Of a stretch of 64,000 nucleotides of DNA, positions 10,089 through 23,070 are shown in pieces. Origin of the DNA: Bacilli bacterium (GTDB lineage: Bacteria; Bacillota_I; Bacilli_A; ML615J-28; CAG-313); NCBI GenBank assembly GCA_900770645.1, contig CAAGKY010000102.1:1-64000 (forward strand), read 5' to 3'. Within the stretch, counting starts at the first letter, position 1, and each line of letters opens with the position of its first letter. The notes under the pieces are model-generated. The model did not search any database and was not told where the DNA came from. It worked only from the letters and a program-made list of their open reading frames with translations. A program made the position numbers and the translations under genes.

Positions 10089-10110
10089 TTAAGAAAGGGG
10101 ACAAAAGATA

Positions 10111-12624
10111 ATGGCAAAAAATTATACAGAAATTCTTGCTTTAGCTAACAAGAATAACATAGGCTTATCTAATACTATTAAACGTGACTATGGTATTCCT
10201 CTAGATTATAGCTCTGTTCAAGAAAGTTATGAAAAAGCTTTAGAGTATGCACAATCAAGTACACTTGCATACATTGGTCAACCAATTTCAGTTGGTGACG
10301 TTCTTTATGTAGTTACTACTCCAGAAAATGGATACTTAAAACAAGTTGGTGTTAAACCAGTTGGTGATGAAAAATCAATTGAAGTATCTGAAGAAGGTGT
10401 TGTATCTATTTATGGTTTTGAAGCTGCAGGCGACGCAACACTTCCTAGAAAGAATTCAGACGGTTCAATTTCTTGGATTACATTAGCTGATATTGCAGGT
10501 TCTACTGATACAAATACTAAAACAGTTGTTGCAGTTGCAGAAGATTCTGATATTACTGTAAATTATTCTTACGATGAAGAAACTGATACTAGAACATATA
10601 CATTAGATGTTCAATTCCCTGCAATTCCTGAGTATTCTGTTGAAAAAGTAGAAGGTGAAAATGAAGTTACTTACAAAGTAACAAAAGATGGTGTTCAAGT
10701 TGGTGAATCAATTGTAGTTCCTAACGCATTCGACCCATCTGAAATTTTAGAATCAATTGAAACATTACAAGGTTACTTTACTGAAGGTGAAGCTAACGTT
10801 GCAGTTGAAGCTAAGGGGTATGTTGAAGGTGCAGCTATCGATTTAGAATTCAAACGTTTAGCTGGTTTAATTAGCGGTTTAGCTGGTGTAGACACAGATT
10901 TTACTAAAGAATTAGAAGAGTTAGAAAATAGCTTTAAAGCCTTCATGGAAGGAAACGGTGTAGAAGATGTTATCGATACATTAGCGGATATCAAAGCTGC
11001 AATTGAAGCATTACAAGCTCATGCTACTGCTTATGAAGCAAAAGTTGATCAAAATATTGAAGACATTACTGCTATTAAAGGACGTTTAGATGTAGTTGAA
11101 GCTATTGAACATCATGAACATGAGAACAAAGCTGAATTAGACAAAATCGTTGAAGGTGATGTTGAAAAATGGAATAGCTTATATAACTATGACGATTCAG
11201 AAGTTAGGGGATTAATTGAACCAAAAGCAGACAAATCTTACGTTGATGAAGAATTAGCTAAGAAAGTTGATGTTGAAGGCTATGTTGCTTATTCTCAAGA
11301 AGAAAAAGAAAAATTAGCTGGTTTAGAAAACTATAACGATTCTGAATTATCTGGTCGTGTATCTATAGTTGAAGGATATTTTGCTGAAGGTATTGCAAAT
11401 GACACTGCTAAATTAGGTGGACAATTACCTGAATATTATGCTTCTAAAGCATCTGTTGAAGAAGCAATTGCAGGTGTTCATAACCATGAAAATAAAGATA
11501 TTTTAGATGGTATTTCTACTGCAGATATTGAAAACTGAAATGCTGCTGAACAAAATGCTAAATCTCATTCTGATAGCAAACTTAGTGAAGCTGTTAAAGC
11601 TTTAGAAGGAAAAATTACTGCAGAAAAAGAAAGAGCTGAAGGTATTGAAGCTGATTTTGAATCTAGAATCGGTGTATTAGAAGCTAAAGAACCTACTAAA
11701 GTTGAAGCTTCTGAAGAAAATGGAAACATTTTAGTTGATGGTCAAGAAGTTAAAGTTTATGATGATGCAGAATTAGTTGCTAGATTAGAAGTTGTTGAAG
11801 GTAAACCATTTGACACTTATGCTGTTAAATCTGAAGTTGAAGAAGCTTTAGCTGGTAAAGTAGATAATGCTACGCTAGATAGCTACTATACTAAAGGTCA
11901 AACAGAAACTAAGATTTCTAAAATGATTTCTGACATCAACGGTGGTGAGTCTGCTGGTGAAGTATTAAGTCAATTAAATTCTTATAAGACTTTAAATGAC
12001 GAAAGAGTTGCTGCAGTAGAAGCAAAAGATACTGAACAAGATGCAGCAATTAAAGCTAATGCTGATGCTATCGAAGTATTAAATGGTTCAGGTGAAGGTT
12101 CAGTTGCTAAACAAGTTGCTGAAGCTATCGCTGAAGTTGTTGCAGAAGCTCCTGAAGCATTTGACACATTAAAAGAAATTGCTGATTATATCGCTGGTGA
12201 TAAAACAAATGCTGCTGAATTATTAAATAAAGTAAATGCTAATACTGAAGCTATTGCTGCTGAAGTTACACGTGCTGGAGAAAAAGAAGTTGAATTAGCT
12301 GGTTTAATTAGTGGTTTAGATGCTGCATATAAAGCTGCAGATGAATTATTAATTGCTGAAGACGCTAGATTAGCTGGATTAATTGGTGCAAATGCTGAAG
12401 CTATCGCTGTATTAAACGGTGATGCTGAAGGTTCAGTTAATAAGAAAATTGCTGATGCAATTGCTGCAGTTCCTGCTGCTACAGCTAATACTTTAGGTTT
12501 AGTTAAACCTGGTGAAACAATGTCTATTGATGCTGAAGGCACAATCAATGTTGCTAAAGTTTCAACTGATATGTTAGAACAAGGTCTACAAGAATTAGTT
12601 CTTAATGGAGGTTCAGCTAAGTAA
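10111..12624 (+). CDS. Alanine-rich fibrous tail protein with internal repeats (837 aa)
   Basis: One UGA (11536-11538, ENWNAAE) joins two frames into a single gene; SWITL and KWNSL use UGG. The protein is acidic, Ala/Glu-rich and mostly helical, with repeats of the form LNGxxEGSVxKxxAxAI (LNGSGEGSVAKQVAEAIAEV and LNGDAEGSVNKKIADAIAAV). Such repeats are common in long tail-fibre shafts. The C-terminus (ATANTLGLVKPGETMSID) resembles fibre-tip segments. Part of the L1 transcription unit. Confidence 0.82.
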
Positions 12625-12678
12625 TTAGCTGTTCCTACCTATAAATATAAATAGAATATTATAGGAGAAAATAAATAT

Positions 12679-14466
12679 ATGGCAGAAAAAATTCTTCAAA
12701 CTAGAATTATTAACAAACATGACTCATATGAAGCTTGGAAAACGAGTTCATTAGTTTTAAAAGCTGGTGAAATTGCGTTAGCTTCTATTCCAACTGAAGT
12801 TAAAGACAATGACGGAGTAATCACTGTAAGACCAACTTATTTAATGAAAGTTGGTGATGGTGAAAAAACTTTCTCTCAATTAAATTGGTTATCAGCAACT
12901 GCTTCTGACGTTTATTCTTGGGCAAAAGTTGCAACTGCTGAACAAGTTTTAGTTAAAGCTGAAGGTGAAGCTACTGGTAAAGCTCTAAATGTTTGGTTCA
13001 AAGACTTAGTTGCAAAAGATTCTGCTCAACAAGCAGAGATCGCTGCATTACAAACAGCTATTGGTGGTAGTTCTGTTGCTAACGCTATTAAGGCAGCTAT
13101 TGAAGCATTAGACGTTGCTGACGAAGCAGTTAATGGACAATTTGTAACAGCTGTAGCTGAAGCTGATGGAAAAATTTCAGTAAGTAGACGTGCATTAGCC
13201 GCTGAAGACATTCCAGCTTTAGGAATTGATAAGATTACTGGATTACAAGCAGCTTTAGACTTAAAAGCAACTATTGCATATGTTGATGCTGAAGTTAATG
13301 AATTAGATGCTAAAATTGCAGTTAACACTGGAGCTATCGGAACTGAAAAAGGTCGTGCAGAAGGTGCAGAAAAAGCTTTAGGTGAAAGAATTGATGGTGT
13401 TATTATTGATTATAAAGCTTATGCTGATCAAGCTGAATTAGACGCAATTGCTGCTGCTAAATCTTATACAGATGGTAGAGAAGCTGCTATTAAGACTGCT
13501 TATGAAGCTTACGCAGATCAAAAGAAAGCAGAAGCTCTTTCTTCAGTAGAAGATGAAGCAACTGCTCGTGCGAATGCAGATAAAGATTTAGATGATCGTG
13601 TTAAAGTAGTTGAAAATTGGAAAGGTACTATTTCTAATGTAATGGACTTTGTTGGTGCTGTTGCTGCTTTACCTGAAAGTGTTGAAGGTTACCAAAAAGG
13701 TGATGTAATTGTTGTTACAGCTTCTGGAAAAGAGTATGTTAATGACGGTGTAAAATGGAACGAATTTGGTGTAGGTTCAGCTAATGAAGCTGCTATCTCT
13801 GGTTTACAAGGTAGAATGACTGCAGCTGAAGGAGAAATTAGCACATTAAAGACTGGTGTAGCAGCTAATGTAGTTTCAATCGGACAAAATGCTACAAATA
13901 TTGCTACAATTAATACATCTTTAGCAGAAGGTGGAGAAGTTAACAATTTAATTAAAGCAGCTAAGAAAGCTGGTACTGATGCTCAAGCTGAAGTAGACGC
14001 ATTAGAACAAGTTGTAGCAGCATTAAATTCTACTGTTGCATCTAATAAAACAGCTGCTGAAAACGCAGTAAAAGCTGAAAAAGAAGCTCGTGAAAGTGCA
14101 GATAACGAAATTAATATAACTTTAGGTACTCATACTGAAAATATTGCTAAAAACGCTGGAGATATTAAAACTCAAGGTGAAGCAATTGATGCTTTAGAAG
14201 CAGAATTTGCAGCTGGTGGTAAAGTAAAAGTATTACAAGAACAAATGGCTGTTGTTCAAGGTAGTGGTGCTGGATCTATCGCTAAAGCATTATCTGATGC
14301 AAAAGCTTACACAGATTCTTTAGCTAATGGACAAGTTAATACTAATAAAGTTGCTATTGCTACTTTAGATCAAAGAATTGGTAAATATGACGGATTCTTT
14401 GGATTAGGTAATGATTCAGCTGGAGACTTCCCAGTATTAGTATTCGATTGCGGTGGAGCTGAATAG
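12679..14466 (+). CDS. Alanine-rich fibrous tail protein, UGG-only (595 aa)
   Basis: Shares the N-terminal fibre module (ILQTRIINKHDSYEAWKTS, GEIALA, LMKVGDGEKTFSQLNWL) and a long Ala/Glu coiled-coil shaft. It sits among UGA-using genes, but all of its tryptophans (about six) are UGG. It may be a more recent arrival or need expression before recoding. Ends at the terminator 14488-14520. Confidence 0.82.
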   Translation: MAEKILQTRIINKHDSYEAWKTSSLVLKAGEIALASIPTEVKDNDGVITVRPTYLMKVGDGEKTFSQLNWLSATASDVYSWAKVATAEQVLVKAEGEATGKALNVWFKDLVAKDSAQQAEIAALQTAIGGSSVANAIKAAIEALDVADEAVNGQFVTAVAEADGKISVSRRALAAEDIPALGIDKITGLQAALDLKATIAYVDAEVNELDAKIAVNTGAIGTEKGRAEGAEKALGERIDGVIIDYKAYADQAELDAIAAAKSYTDGREAAIKTAYEAYADQKKAEALSSVEDEATARANADKDLDDRVKVVENWKGTISNVMDFVGAVAALPESVEGYQKGDVIVVTASGKEYVNDGVKWNEFGVGSANEAAISGLQGRMTAAEGEISTLKTGVAANVVSIGQNATNIATINTSLAEGGEVNNLIKAAKKAGTDAQAEVDALEQVVAALNSTVASNKTAAENAVKAEKEARESADNEINITLGTHTENIAKNAGDIKTQGEAIDALEAEFAAGGKVKVLQEQMAVVQGSGAGSIAKALSDAKAYTDSLANGQVNTNKVAIATLDQRIGKYDGFFGLGNDSAGDFPVLVFDCGGAE

Positions 14467-14487
14467 TAATTTATAATTAAAAAAAAT

Positions 14488-14520
14488 AAAGAGTAGACTT
14501 ATTTTGAGTCTACTCTTTTT
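14488..14520 (+). terminator. Intrinsic terminator
   Basis: AAAGAGTAGACT/AGTCTACTCTTT, a 12-bp perfect stem followed by TT; closes the first late transcription unit. Confidence 0.88.
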
Positions 14521-14537
14521 ACTATAGGATTAAAAAA

Positions 14538-14556
14538 TTTGCTAAATTATACGAAC
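14538..14556 (+). promoter_or_regulatory. Late-type promoter L2
   Basis: TTTGCTAAATTATACGAAC, 42 bp before the giant UGA-rich gene. Confidence 0.66.
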
Positions 14557-14597
14557 AGCTTGTTTAAAAGCGTATTTTATAAAATAAGGAGTAACTT

Positions 14598-17500
14598 ATG
14601 CTAAAAATGATTGTACAACATCGCAGAGGTACGACTGCTGAATGAAAATTATCTACAGTAATTCCACTAGAAGGTGAACTTTTAATCGAAGAAACAGTTT
14701 CTGATGGAATTAAACTTAAAATTGGTGATGGTAAATCAGGATTCTTAGGCTTACCTTATATCACAGATTTACTATCTGATAAAATTACTGCCGCTGAAAA
14801 AGAATTGAAAAATGTACAAAGCACTGTTACTGATAATGAAGTTATTAGAAAATTAAGAAAAGATTTATCTGACCTTGACACCGAAATTAATCTCTTAAAT
14901 AGAGAACTAGTAAAAGTTCAAAAAAACGTTGGTGACAAGACTATTAACCCAGAAACAAACGAAATAACTTATTCTGGACTTCATGCACAATTACAGACAA
15001 TTAGAAACAGTGTTAATATGTTATCAAATAGAATTAGTGGTTTTACATCTCTTGAAGAAGGTAGTGTGACAGGAGATGCTGAATTACTAGATATTAGACA
15101 TGGATTTAACGGAATCGACTATTCGTCTGCTGGAGACGCTGTTAGAGCTATTGGAGACGAATTACAAGCTTTTAAAGATGCTCTTCCTAGTTTTATTCCT
15201 GATAATGCTGTTGATGGATTATCTTATGAGAATAATAAGTTATATCTAACTTCTCAAGGTATTCAAGTAGGTGACGCAGTAACAATTACAGGAGGTGGCG
15301 GCGGTGGCAGCACATCTAGTACAATTATCACTTTAAAGAATAATGAGGGAACAACTTCTAATATGTCTGTTTCAAAAGGAACTAAAGTAGAAATTAGTTT
15401 TAATTTTAGTTCTATTGAAGAAGGCGTTCCTACAGGAGACGGCGTATATAATTTAGAAGTAAACAGTAACCCAGTTGAAACAAATGTTCAACTTTCACAA
15501 GGTAATAAGACAATCGATTTAACTAAATATTTAAAAGCTGGAATGAATAGAGTAAAACTTACTTGTTTCGATTATACTGGTTCTTATAAAAGCTTAGCTT
15601 ATACGATTAATTTAATAGAGTTATCTATTGATTCATCTTTTGGCCCAAATATAAATGATATTACTATATTTGAAGCTGACAATGCGGATGAAAATTTTGT
15701 TAGCGTAAATTATAATTATACTACTTATGGACAAGTTACAAAAATTGCTCATTTCATATTAGATGATCAAGAAATTACTAATGCAGAAGGAAAACCTCTA
15801 ATTCAATCACTAGGGGCTGGTGAAAAATCTTCTTCTATTAAGTTTAAGATTTACGGACATGGTTGCCATAAATTTCAAGTTTATCTTACAGCCACAGTGA
15901 ATAATAAAACTATTGAGAGTAATAAATTAACTTATAATATTTTATGTAATTTACCAGATCCTGAAGCTACTAGACATCCAGCGATGATCGATTCAGTTTT
16001 CGAGATTACTAAAGCGACTCAAGGAGATTTGTTAGAAATACCATACAGAGTATATGACCCAAATACTGGTCAAGTAACTGTAAATCTATTAGTTGGATCT
16101 GGAACAAAAGATAATTATGTAATAGATGAAAAATTATCTAAAGAAGAATTTGTCGGTAGAACAAAGCAAAAATGACCGATAAAAAATTATCCTATTGGAA
16201 ATACTGTATTTATTATTAAATGTGCTTATCAAGTATATAACGAAGAAGGTATATTAACAACATATTATGCAGAAAAAATTCATGAAGTATTTGTAGAAGC
16301 ACTAGATATTCCAGTAGAAGCTGAAACAGCTAATTTACAACTTTGATTAAGTGCAAACGGAAGATCTAATGCTGAGCTTAATCCTGCAGTATGAGAATAT
16401 ACTCAAACTGTTGAAACTGCTAATGGAATAGAAGAATTAGATACTATTAGAACAACTTTTTCTAACTTTAACTGAGTTAATAACGGATGACTTTCTGACG
16501 TTAATGGTGATACTTGTTTAAGATTAAATGGTGCCGCTAAGGCCGTAATTGATATTAAACCATTTGAAAAGAACTTTGTTAATACAGGTAAAACTTTTGA
16601 ATTTGATTTTGTAATTAGAGACGTAAATAATCGTGATAGTACTGTAATTAACTGTTTTAGTGGAAATAGAGGCTTTAAAGCTACTGCTGACACTTTTACA
16701 TTCAGAAGTGAATCTGTTCAAATGTCTTGTAACTATAAAGACGTAACATATTTAACAAAATTAAATGATAAAACTCAAAAAGAAGAGACTATAGAGCAAC
16801 TTGAACGAACAAGAATTTCTATTACTATTGCTCCATCTAGTTTAATCGCAGATAATGCACCAGATTTGAACACTTATTTTATCTCGATGTATATTAATGG
16901 TATTTTATCTAATTGTCAAAAATATGGTGGAATAGATGAAGGATTTACTCAAAGTAATCCAGTAAAAATTTCTTTAGGTTCAGAAGACTGTGGATTAGAT
17001 TTATATAGTATACGTATATATGATAGTGCACTTTCTCATAAAGGAATTGTTGATAATTATATTGCGGATAGTGCTAATGGTCCAGATAAAATAGATTTAT
17101 ATAGAGAAAATAATATTTATTACGCTGATTCTGAGTTATCAGATCAAATTTCATATGAAAGTTTAAAAGGAAAAATTCCAATTGTCACTTTTACTGGTAG
17201 AATGCCAACATATAAAGGTGATAAAAAGACAAATTCTGTGCTAATGAAGTTCGAACATCCAGAACATCCAGAGCTAAATTTTGAAGAAGTATTAAAAGAA
17301 ATAGACGTACAAGGTACTTCTTCTCAATTCTATGTTCGTAAAAACTGAAAAACAAAACATTACGACAAGCATGCTCATATGAAAGGTGAGATTCCAACTA
17401 AGGTTTTCTGTTTAAAAGTTGACTACGCTGAAGCCACTGGTACTCATAATACTCAAGCTGCAAATTTTGTAGAAACATTATATAATCGTTCTGAAGCTCT

Positions 17501-20500
17501 TTTACCACCACAAGAAAAAGATTCTAGAGTTCGTTCTACGATTACTGGTTTTCCATGCGTTATTTTTGAAAAAGAGACTGCTTCTTCTCGACCAGTTTTC
17601 TCAGCAAAAGCAAACTTTAACTTTGACAAAGGTTCTGAAGAGGCATTTGGTTTTACAGAAGATTATGATGTAGAATCTTGAGAATTTTGTAATAACACTT
17701 CAGGTGCATGTAATTTCTTAGAAAAAATTAATACCGAAGCTTGAGCAGCTGTTTATAGATTATCAGGTGCTACTGAGAATACGTCTATTACGATTACGGC
17801 TAATTCTCCTGAAGAGGCTGAAATTATTGCTCGTGAATTATTAGCTACGAAGTCTTCTGAAGATGCTCAATGAGTTAATGCTAAATATATTGGTGTACAT
17901 CCTTATTGATTAACTGACTTTGAAGCTAGATATGCTCAAAATACTATGAAGTATAGCGATGGTTCTACATTTAAATTTGATAAAGATGAAATGTTCTCTA
18001 TTGATAGATTTAAAGAGATGCATGATTGAGTTTGTGATACCGCAACAGTTATGTACGCTAAGCCAGAAGCTAAGGATGGCTACTGATGAGTAGGTAATAA
18101 AAATACTGGATTTGAAATTCTTACAGACGATGATGGAAATATAATTCAACCAGAGATTATTGAAGACGAAGCAACAAAATCTAAGAATTGATATATTAAT
18201 GGAGTAGATTCAAAAATATCTAGTCTTGATATCGTTCCAATAAATGTATTCCCTTTACCTAAACCTGTGACTATTGGAACAGTTGAATATAGAGAAGATA
18301 ACGTAGATTATCGTAGAGCAAAGTTCGTCAAAGAATTTACAAACTATTTTGATGAACACTATGCAGCGGTTTATTATGTATATACTTTTGTCGCATTAAT
18401 GACCGACCAAAGAGCCAAAAATATGTTCTTAACTTATTGAGGTGAGACTGGTAAATGATATCCATATTTCTATGATAATGATACTTCTTTTGGTATCAAT
18501 AATGAAGGTGCTCTTGTTTTCGATTATTATCATGAAGATACTGATACATTAGATGGTGCACTAGTTTACAATGGTCAAAATAGTGCATTATGAACAAACT
18601 TTAGAGAAAATTTCGAAGACCTAGTTTCTTCAACATATCAAAACTTAAGAAATAATGGTAAATTAGATTACGAAAAATTTGTAGAGCAATTTATTAATTG
18701 TGGAGCTAAGAAGTGGTCTGCATCTATTTATAATGCTGACGCAGAATATAAATATGTGTCTATGGCACGACCTGACAATTTAGGAAACTTTGATGCTGCA
18801 AACTTATATCAAGTTAAAGGTTCTGCTGAACAACATTTTAAATACTTTGTTGCAAATAGATTAAAGTATTGTGATAGTAAGTGAAACTGTGGTGACTACC
18901 CGGACGACAAGATTTTCTTACGTATTTATACTCCATCTACAGGTGATAATGCTATTTTAAATGAGCCAAAACAGATTGACGGATATTGATGGATTGATGG
19001 TGTAAACACTGGATACTTAGTTAATACAGATAGCAGTGATCAAATCATAATTCCAGAAATAAGTGAAAATAATACTTGGATTCTAAATAAAGGTTTAGAA
19101 GATCAAGAAATTGATACAGAGATAGAGGTTAGATACGGAAAAGTTGAATTAGCAGTGGCACCAAATGCTAATATTAGTTTAAAAACATTTTCAGATATGT
19201 ATGCAGGTGTTAAATACAAAGCAAATGGTACGTTATTAAGAAAGAGAGTTAAGAAAAATGTAATGTTAACTGGAAAAGACGCATTTATTCCTCCAAAATC
19301 AGCTAACGGTTTATCTGAAGTATTTAATGATACTGAAACTGCGATTTATGGTGCGAGTGAAATTTCTTCTCTTGGAGACCTATCTGGACTTTATTGTGGT
19401 GTTATTGATGTTTCAAAAGCTACGAAGTTAACTGAACTAAAAATTGGTAACAGTACTACTGGTTATTTTAATGATAACTTTAGAGATATTCAATTAGGTA
19501 ATAATAGATTATTGAAAAAAATTGATTTAACAAATTGTCGAGGTTTAGGAATCGCTGGAAAAAGCCCTCAAAAATCTTTAAATGTATCAGGTTGTCCAAA
19601 CATCGAAGAAATTTTGGTTAAGGGTACAAGTTTAGAATCAATTAACTTGCCAGCTTCTGGATATATTACAAAACTTGAATTACCAAATACTTTGACAGGT
19701 CTAAATATTAGAAATCAAATGTACTTAACAAATAGTGGTATTTTATTGGACGATTATTCTAAACTTAAAAAATTACGTATTGAAAACTGTAAAAATATAG
19801 ATACTTTAGCTCTTCTTAGAAATTGTATAGATAGTTCGAATAACTTTACAGTTGAACGAATCAAATTAACTGGAATAGATTGAACATTTGATGATCCTGA
19901 ATTCTTATTATCACTTATGAGTATTAAAGGTATGGACGCAAATGGTTTAGATACTGATCATGTATATCTTGGCGGACATGTTCACATAAAAGAACTTACT
20001 GGAGCACAATATACTCGAATATTTGATTACTATAATACTTATCACACTAATGAATCACTTTTAAAAATTACTTTTGATCGTATGACATCTTATGTATCGT
20101 TCTATACTAACGTAAAAGATGGAAATGGAAACTATATTCCATTTACATTCTCAGATGGAACACCTTGAATCCAAGAAGTTACAAATACACTAAACGATAA
20201 AGGAGAAATTGTTCGTAATACGACTGATCCAACAAAAGTTCCTTATTTATATGATGGAAAAGAGGAAAAATTACAAACTCCAACTCAAGAAAGCACTATT
20301 GAGTTTTCTTATGCATTTAATGGTTGAACACGTACGCCTAATGCTCCTGCTCAAGTAGATGCATTATTAGACGTTACAGGTGATCGATCTGTTTATAACG
20401 CATATGTAAAAACTATTAATAAGTATCCAGTTCAATTTTATACTTATGGTTGAGATGGTCCAGAGTTATTAAATACGGTTATGACTAATTATGGTGAAAT

Positions 20501-21923
20501 TGCAGAGTATTCTGGTGATACAGCGTTACTGATTAAAGGTAATACTAGTGTACCAGAACGATATGAATTTGTAGGATGATCGCCTGAACCATTAGTTAAG
20601 CCTACTACTTTTGATGAAGTTATTAAGACTTACGCTCAGTTTAACTTAGTCGATCGAGATGAAGACGGAGATATTTCTGATGAGTGACATATTCCATTAC
20701 TTGGTGATATTAATTACTCTATAGATGACACTTCAAAGAAGATGAATATTACTGCTTACTATAATACTAGTGAACCATTAGTTTATATACCAGAATCTTA
20801 TTTTATTGGAGACGAGGAATATTCTGTTTACGAGGTTGGTGGTTTTAACGCTACAAATGTAGAACATGTTAAATTAGCTGAAGGAATAGAATCTATTTAT
20901 GGACACCCAATAAATGGAGCATTTGCTGGTGCACAAAATTTAGTTGAAGTAGATTTACCAGAAAGTTTGACTACGATTAAAGACAAAGCTTTTTCACAAA
21001 CTCCTAGATTGACAGAATTATACATTCCAAAAAATGTACAAAGGATCGAAAGATCAATTTTAGGTGAAGGTGGACATGTGAAAAATATTACCGTAGATAA
21101 AGATAATAAGATCTACGAAGCTATAGATGGATGTTTATTGGGACCTTATTCTTTATATTCTGCAAATGGAAAAGAGAATGAAAAGATAGTTCTTGCATGT
21201 AACACTAATGATGCTTTACCAGACTCTGTACAAGATAAAAATATTGTATGTATAGGTACAGATGCATGTAGACAAAATCATTGTACCGAAATAACTATAC
21301 CCAATACAGTTAAAATATTAGAAAACTTTGCTTTCTTTAGTTGTAAGAATCTTAAAAAAGTTAACTTATCTAGTAATGTTGAAGAATTTGGATCTGGAGC
21401 ATTTGGATATTGTGAAAACTTAGAGTCTATCACTTTACCAGAGACTTTAGTTCAATTATCAAACCATGCGCTAGTTGGATCAAACCTTGAAGAAATTATT
21501 GTGCCAGCAAATGTAAAAAATATCTCAATCGAAGCCTTTAGTAAATGTAAAAATCTTAAAAAGATTACTTTTATGGGTAAACCTGATAAGATTTCTTGGT
21601 CTATACTCGCAGATTCTGGTCATGAGGATGGCTTAGAGATCTATGTAGCTTGAAATAAAGAAGATAATCGCACGATTGGTGCTGGAGATACTGCCAAACT
21701 AGGTGACCCATATACTGCTATACCTTGTGCTTGAGGTGCAGGAGCGCCTATGCCACAAACACTTGATACAGAATCTGATTATGCCTATAACCGAGAAATT
21801 AAGCGTACTCGTAATGTAAAAATTATTTATAAAAATGGTGAAGAGCAATTATTATTAGCAGGCGAAAAAGCTTGACCTGATTGATCAGCTATTTCAACAT
21901 TTATAGATCGAGGAGACAATTAG
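14598..21923 (+). CDS. Giant tail/host-adhesion protein, 2441 aa, about 30 UGA-Trp codons
   Basis: All fragments from 14598 to the TAG at 21921 are in one frame, broken only by about 30 UGA codons, so one 2441-residue protein results when UGA is Trp. Order: shared fibre module (residues 1-60, QHRRGTTAEWKLST, KIGDGKSGF); coiled coil; Ig-like domains; a LamG-like domain ending LGSEDCGLDLYSIRIYDSAL (about residue 800); a CotH-like domain (DVQGTSSQFYVRKNWK; later WYPYFYDNDTSFGINNEGA); leucine-rich segments; and a C-terminal BspA-type LRR array (LTTIKDKAFSQTPRLTELYI). LamG and LRR domains bind sugars or proteins, so it is probably a receptor-binding or tail structural protein. The CotH assignment is tentative. 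Confidence 0.87.
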
Positions 21924-21924
21924 T

Positions 21925-22617
21925 ATGTATAAAATAATTTATAATAACAAAGTTATTGAAGTAATTGAAAATCCAAAATTTATTCGATTTTTAGCTAAAG
22001 GTCATGTTGGTATTACTAGTAAGTCAGATGCGCAAGGAGTAATCAGTGAAAATAGCTCTACTGTATATCGTTTTGATTATAGTGCTCAGACAACTAGAAA
22101 AAATATTCTTGATATTAAACTTGAAAGAATTTCAATAGAAGAATTTAGAAGATTAGAACATCTTCTAAATTCTGGCAAACAGCCAGACGCAGACTTATCC
22201 GCACTATCTGTTGCAAAAAGAAATAAAATTTCAGCATTATCAGAAGAATGCAATAGACAAATTATCTCAGGAATTAGCTTAGTCTTATCTGATAATCAGA
22301 TACATCAATTTAAATTGACAATAGAAGACCAATTAAACATATTATTGTTAGAGAACCAATTAAACTCTGGTATAACTACGTTTGTTTATCATAGTACCGG
22401 TGAGCCTTGTAAAGTATTTAATAAAGAAGACATGTATAAAATTATTTCTTCTACTAGATCTCATATTCAATATCACACAACATATTTTAATTTACTAAAG
22501 CAATATGTTAATACATTAGTTACTTCAGAAGAAGTTCAAAATATTTACTATGGAATAGACGTAGAAAAAATTTCTACTGATAAGACCATGAAGACATTTT
22601 TGCGAACTTTAAAATAG
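21925..22617 (+). CDS. Late virion-associated protein (230 aa)
   Basis: Not recognised. Starts 2 bp after the giant gene with GAGGAGA upstream, so it is part of the same operon. Contains no Trp codon of either kind. Helical C-terminal half; possibly an assembly chaperone for the giant protein, inferred from position only. Confidence 0.68.
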   Translation: MYKIIYNNKVIEVIENPKFIRFLAKGHVGITSKSDAQGVISENSSTVYRFDYSAQTTRKNILDIKLERISIEEFRRLEHLLNSGKQPDADLSALSVAKRNKISALSEECNRQIISGISLVLSDNQIHQFKLTIEDQLNILLLENQLNSGITTFVYHSTGEPCKVFNKEDMYKIISSTRSHIQYHTTYFNLLKQYVNTLVTSEEVQNIYYGIDVEKISTDKTMKTFLRTLK

Positions 22618-22628
22618 TTTGATAAATA

Positions 22629-22640
22629 TTGTATAATATT
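22629..22640 (+). promoter_or_regulatory. Early-type promoter E5 inside the late block
   Basis: TTGTATAATATT followed at once by AAGGAGA. It lies before a UGA-containing gene, so it is an exception to the promoter/recoding rule. Confidence 0.5.
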
Positions 22641-22655
22641 AAGGAGATACAAGTT

Positions 22656-22913
22656 ATGGAAAATAAAACTAATATAATAGCACGTATTCAACAACTACAT
22701 AATACTGAAGAAGTTTGAAGCTCAAGTAAATATTCAGAATTTATTCCAAGAGCAGGAGAACTTATTATTTTCGATGTGGACTCTACTCATAATTTTACTA
22801 GATTTAAATTTGGTGACGGTGTAACACCTTTAAAACATCTTCCATTTGCAATAAATCCTATTGGTGAAGTATTAGAAGATGGGTCTATCAAAATAGACGC
22901 TGGAAGAGTCTAA
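22656..22913 (+). CDS. Stand-alone fibre-attachment module (85 aa, UGA-recoded)
   Basis: The whole protein is one copy of the shared module: IIARIQQLHNTEEVWSSSKY, RAGELIIFD, FKFGDGVTPLKHLPF. UGA provides the conserved Trp at codon 21. As a free module it may compete for, or cap, the virion site used by the larger fibres. Confidence 0.75.
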
Positions 22914-22922
22914 TTATTCTGC

Positions 22923-22968
22923 AATAAATAGGGTTTTAATTATTTTAAAGTTAAAGCCCTATTTATTT
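22923..22968 (+). terminator. Intrinsic terminator
   Basis: AATAAATAGGG/CCCTATTTATT stem; its 3' arm runs into late promoter L3. Confidence 0.75.
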
Positions 22969-22985
22969 GCTAAATTAAATGTAAC
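22966..22985 (+). promoter_or_regulatory. Late-type promoter L3
   Basis: TTTGCTAAATTAAATGTAAC, full consensus, 86 bp before the gene at 23071. Confidence 0.68.
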
Positions 22986-23070
22986 AATTGAATATTTAGA
23001 ATTAGTTTGGAATGATAACTAATTCTTGTATCGAAAAAATTTGGAAAAATAATTTAAAGGAGATACTTAT

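Noticed and set aside
10773..13946. Long minus-strand frames opposite the alanine-rich fibres
   Set aside because: Shadow frames that arise from biased codon use in repetitive Ala/Glu genes; no ribosome sites.
14598..21923. Series of broken pseudogenes
   Set aside because: All breaks are UGA in one frame, never UAA or UAG, and sit at Trp-like positions; recoding explains them.
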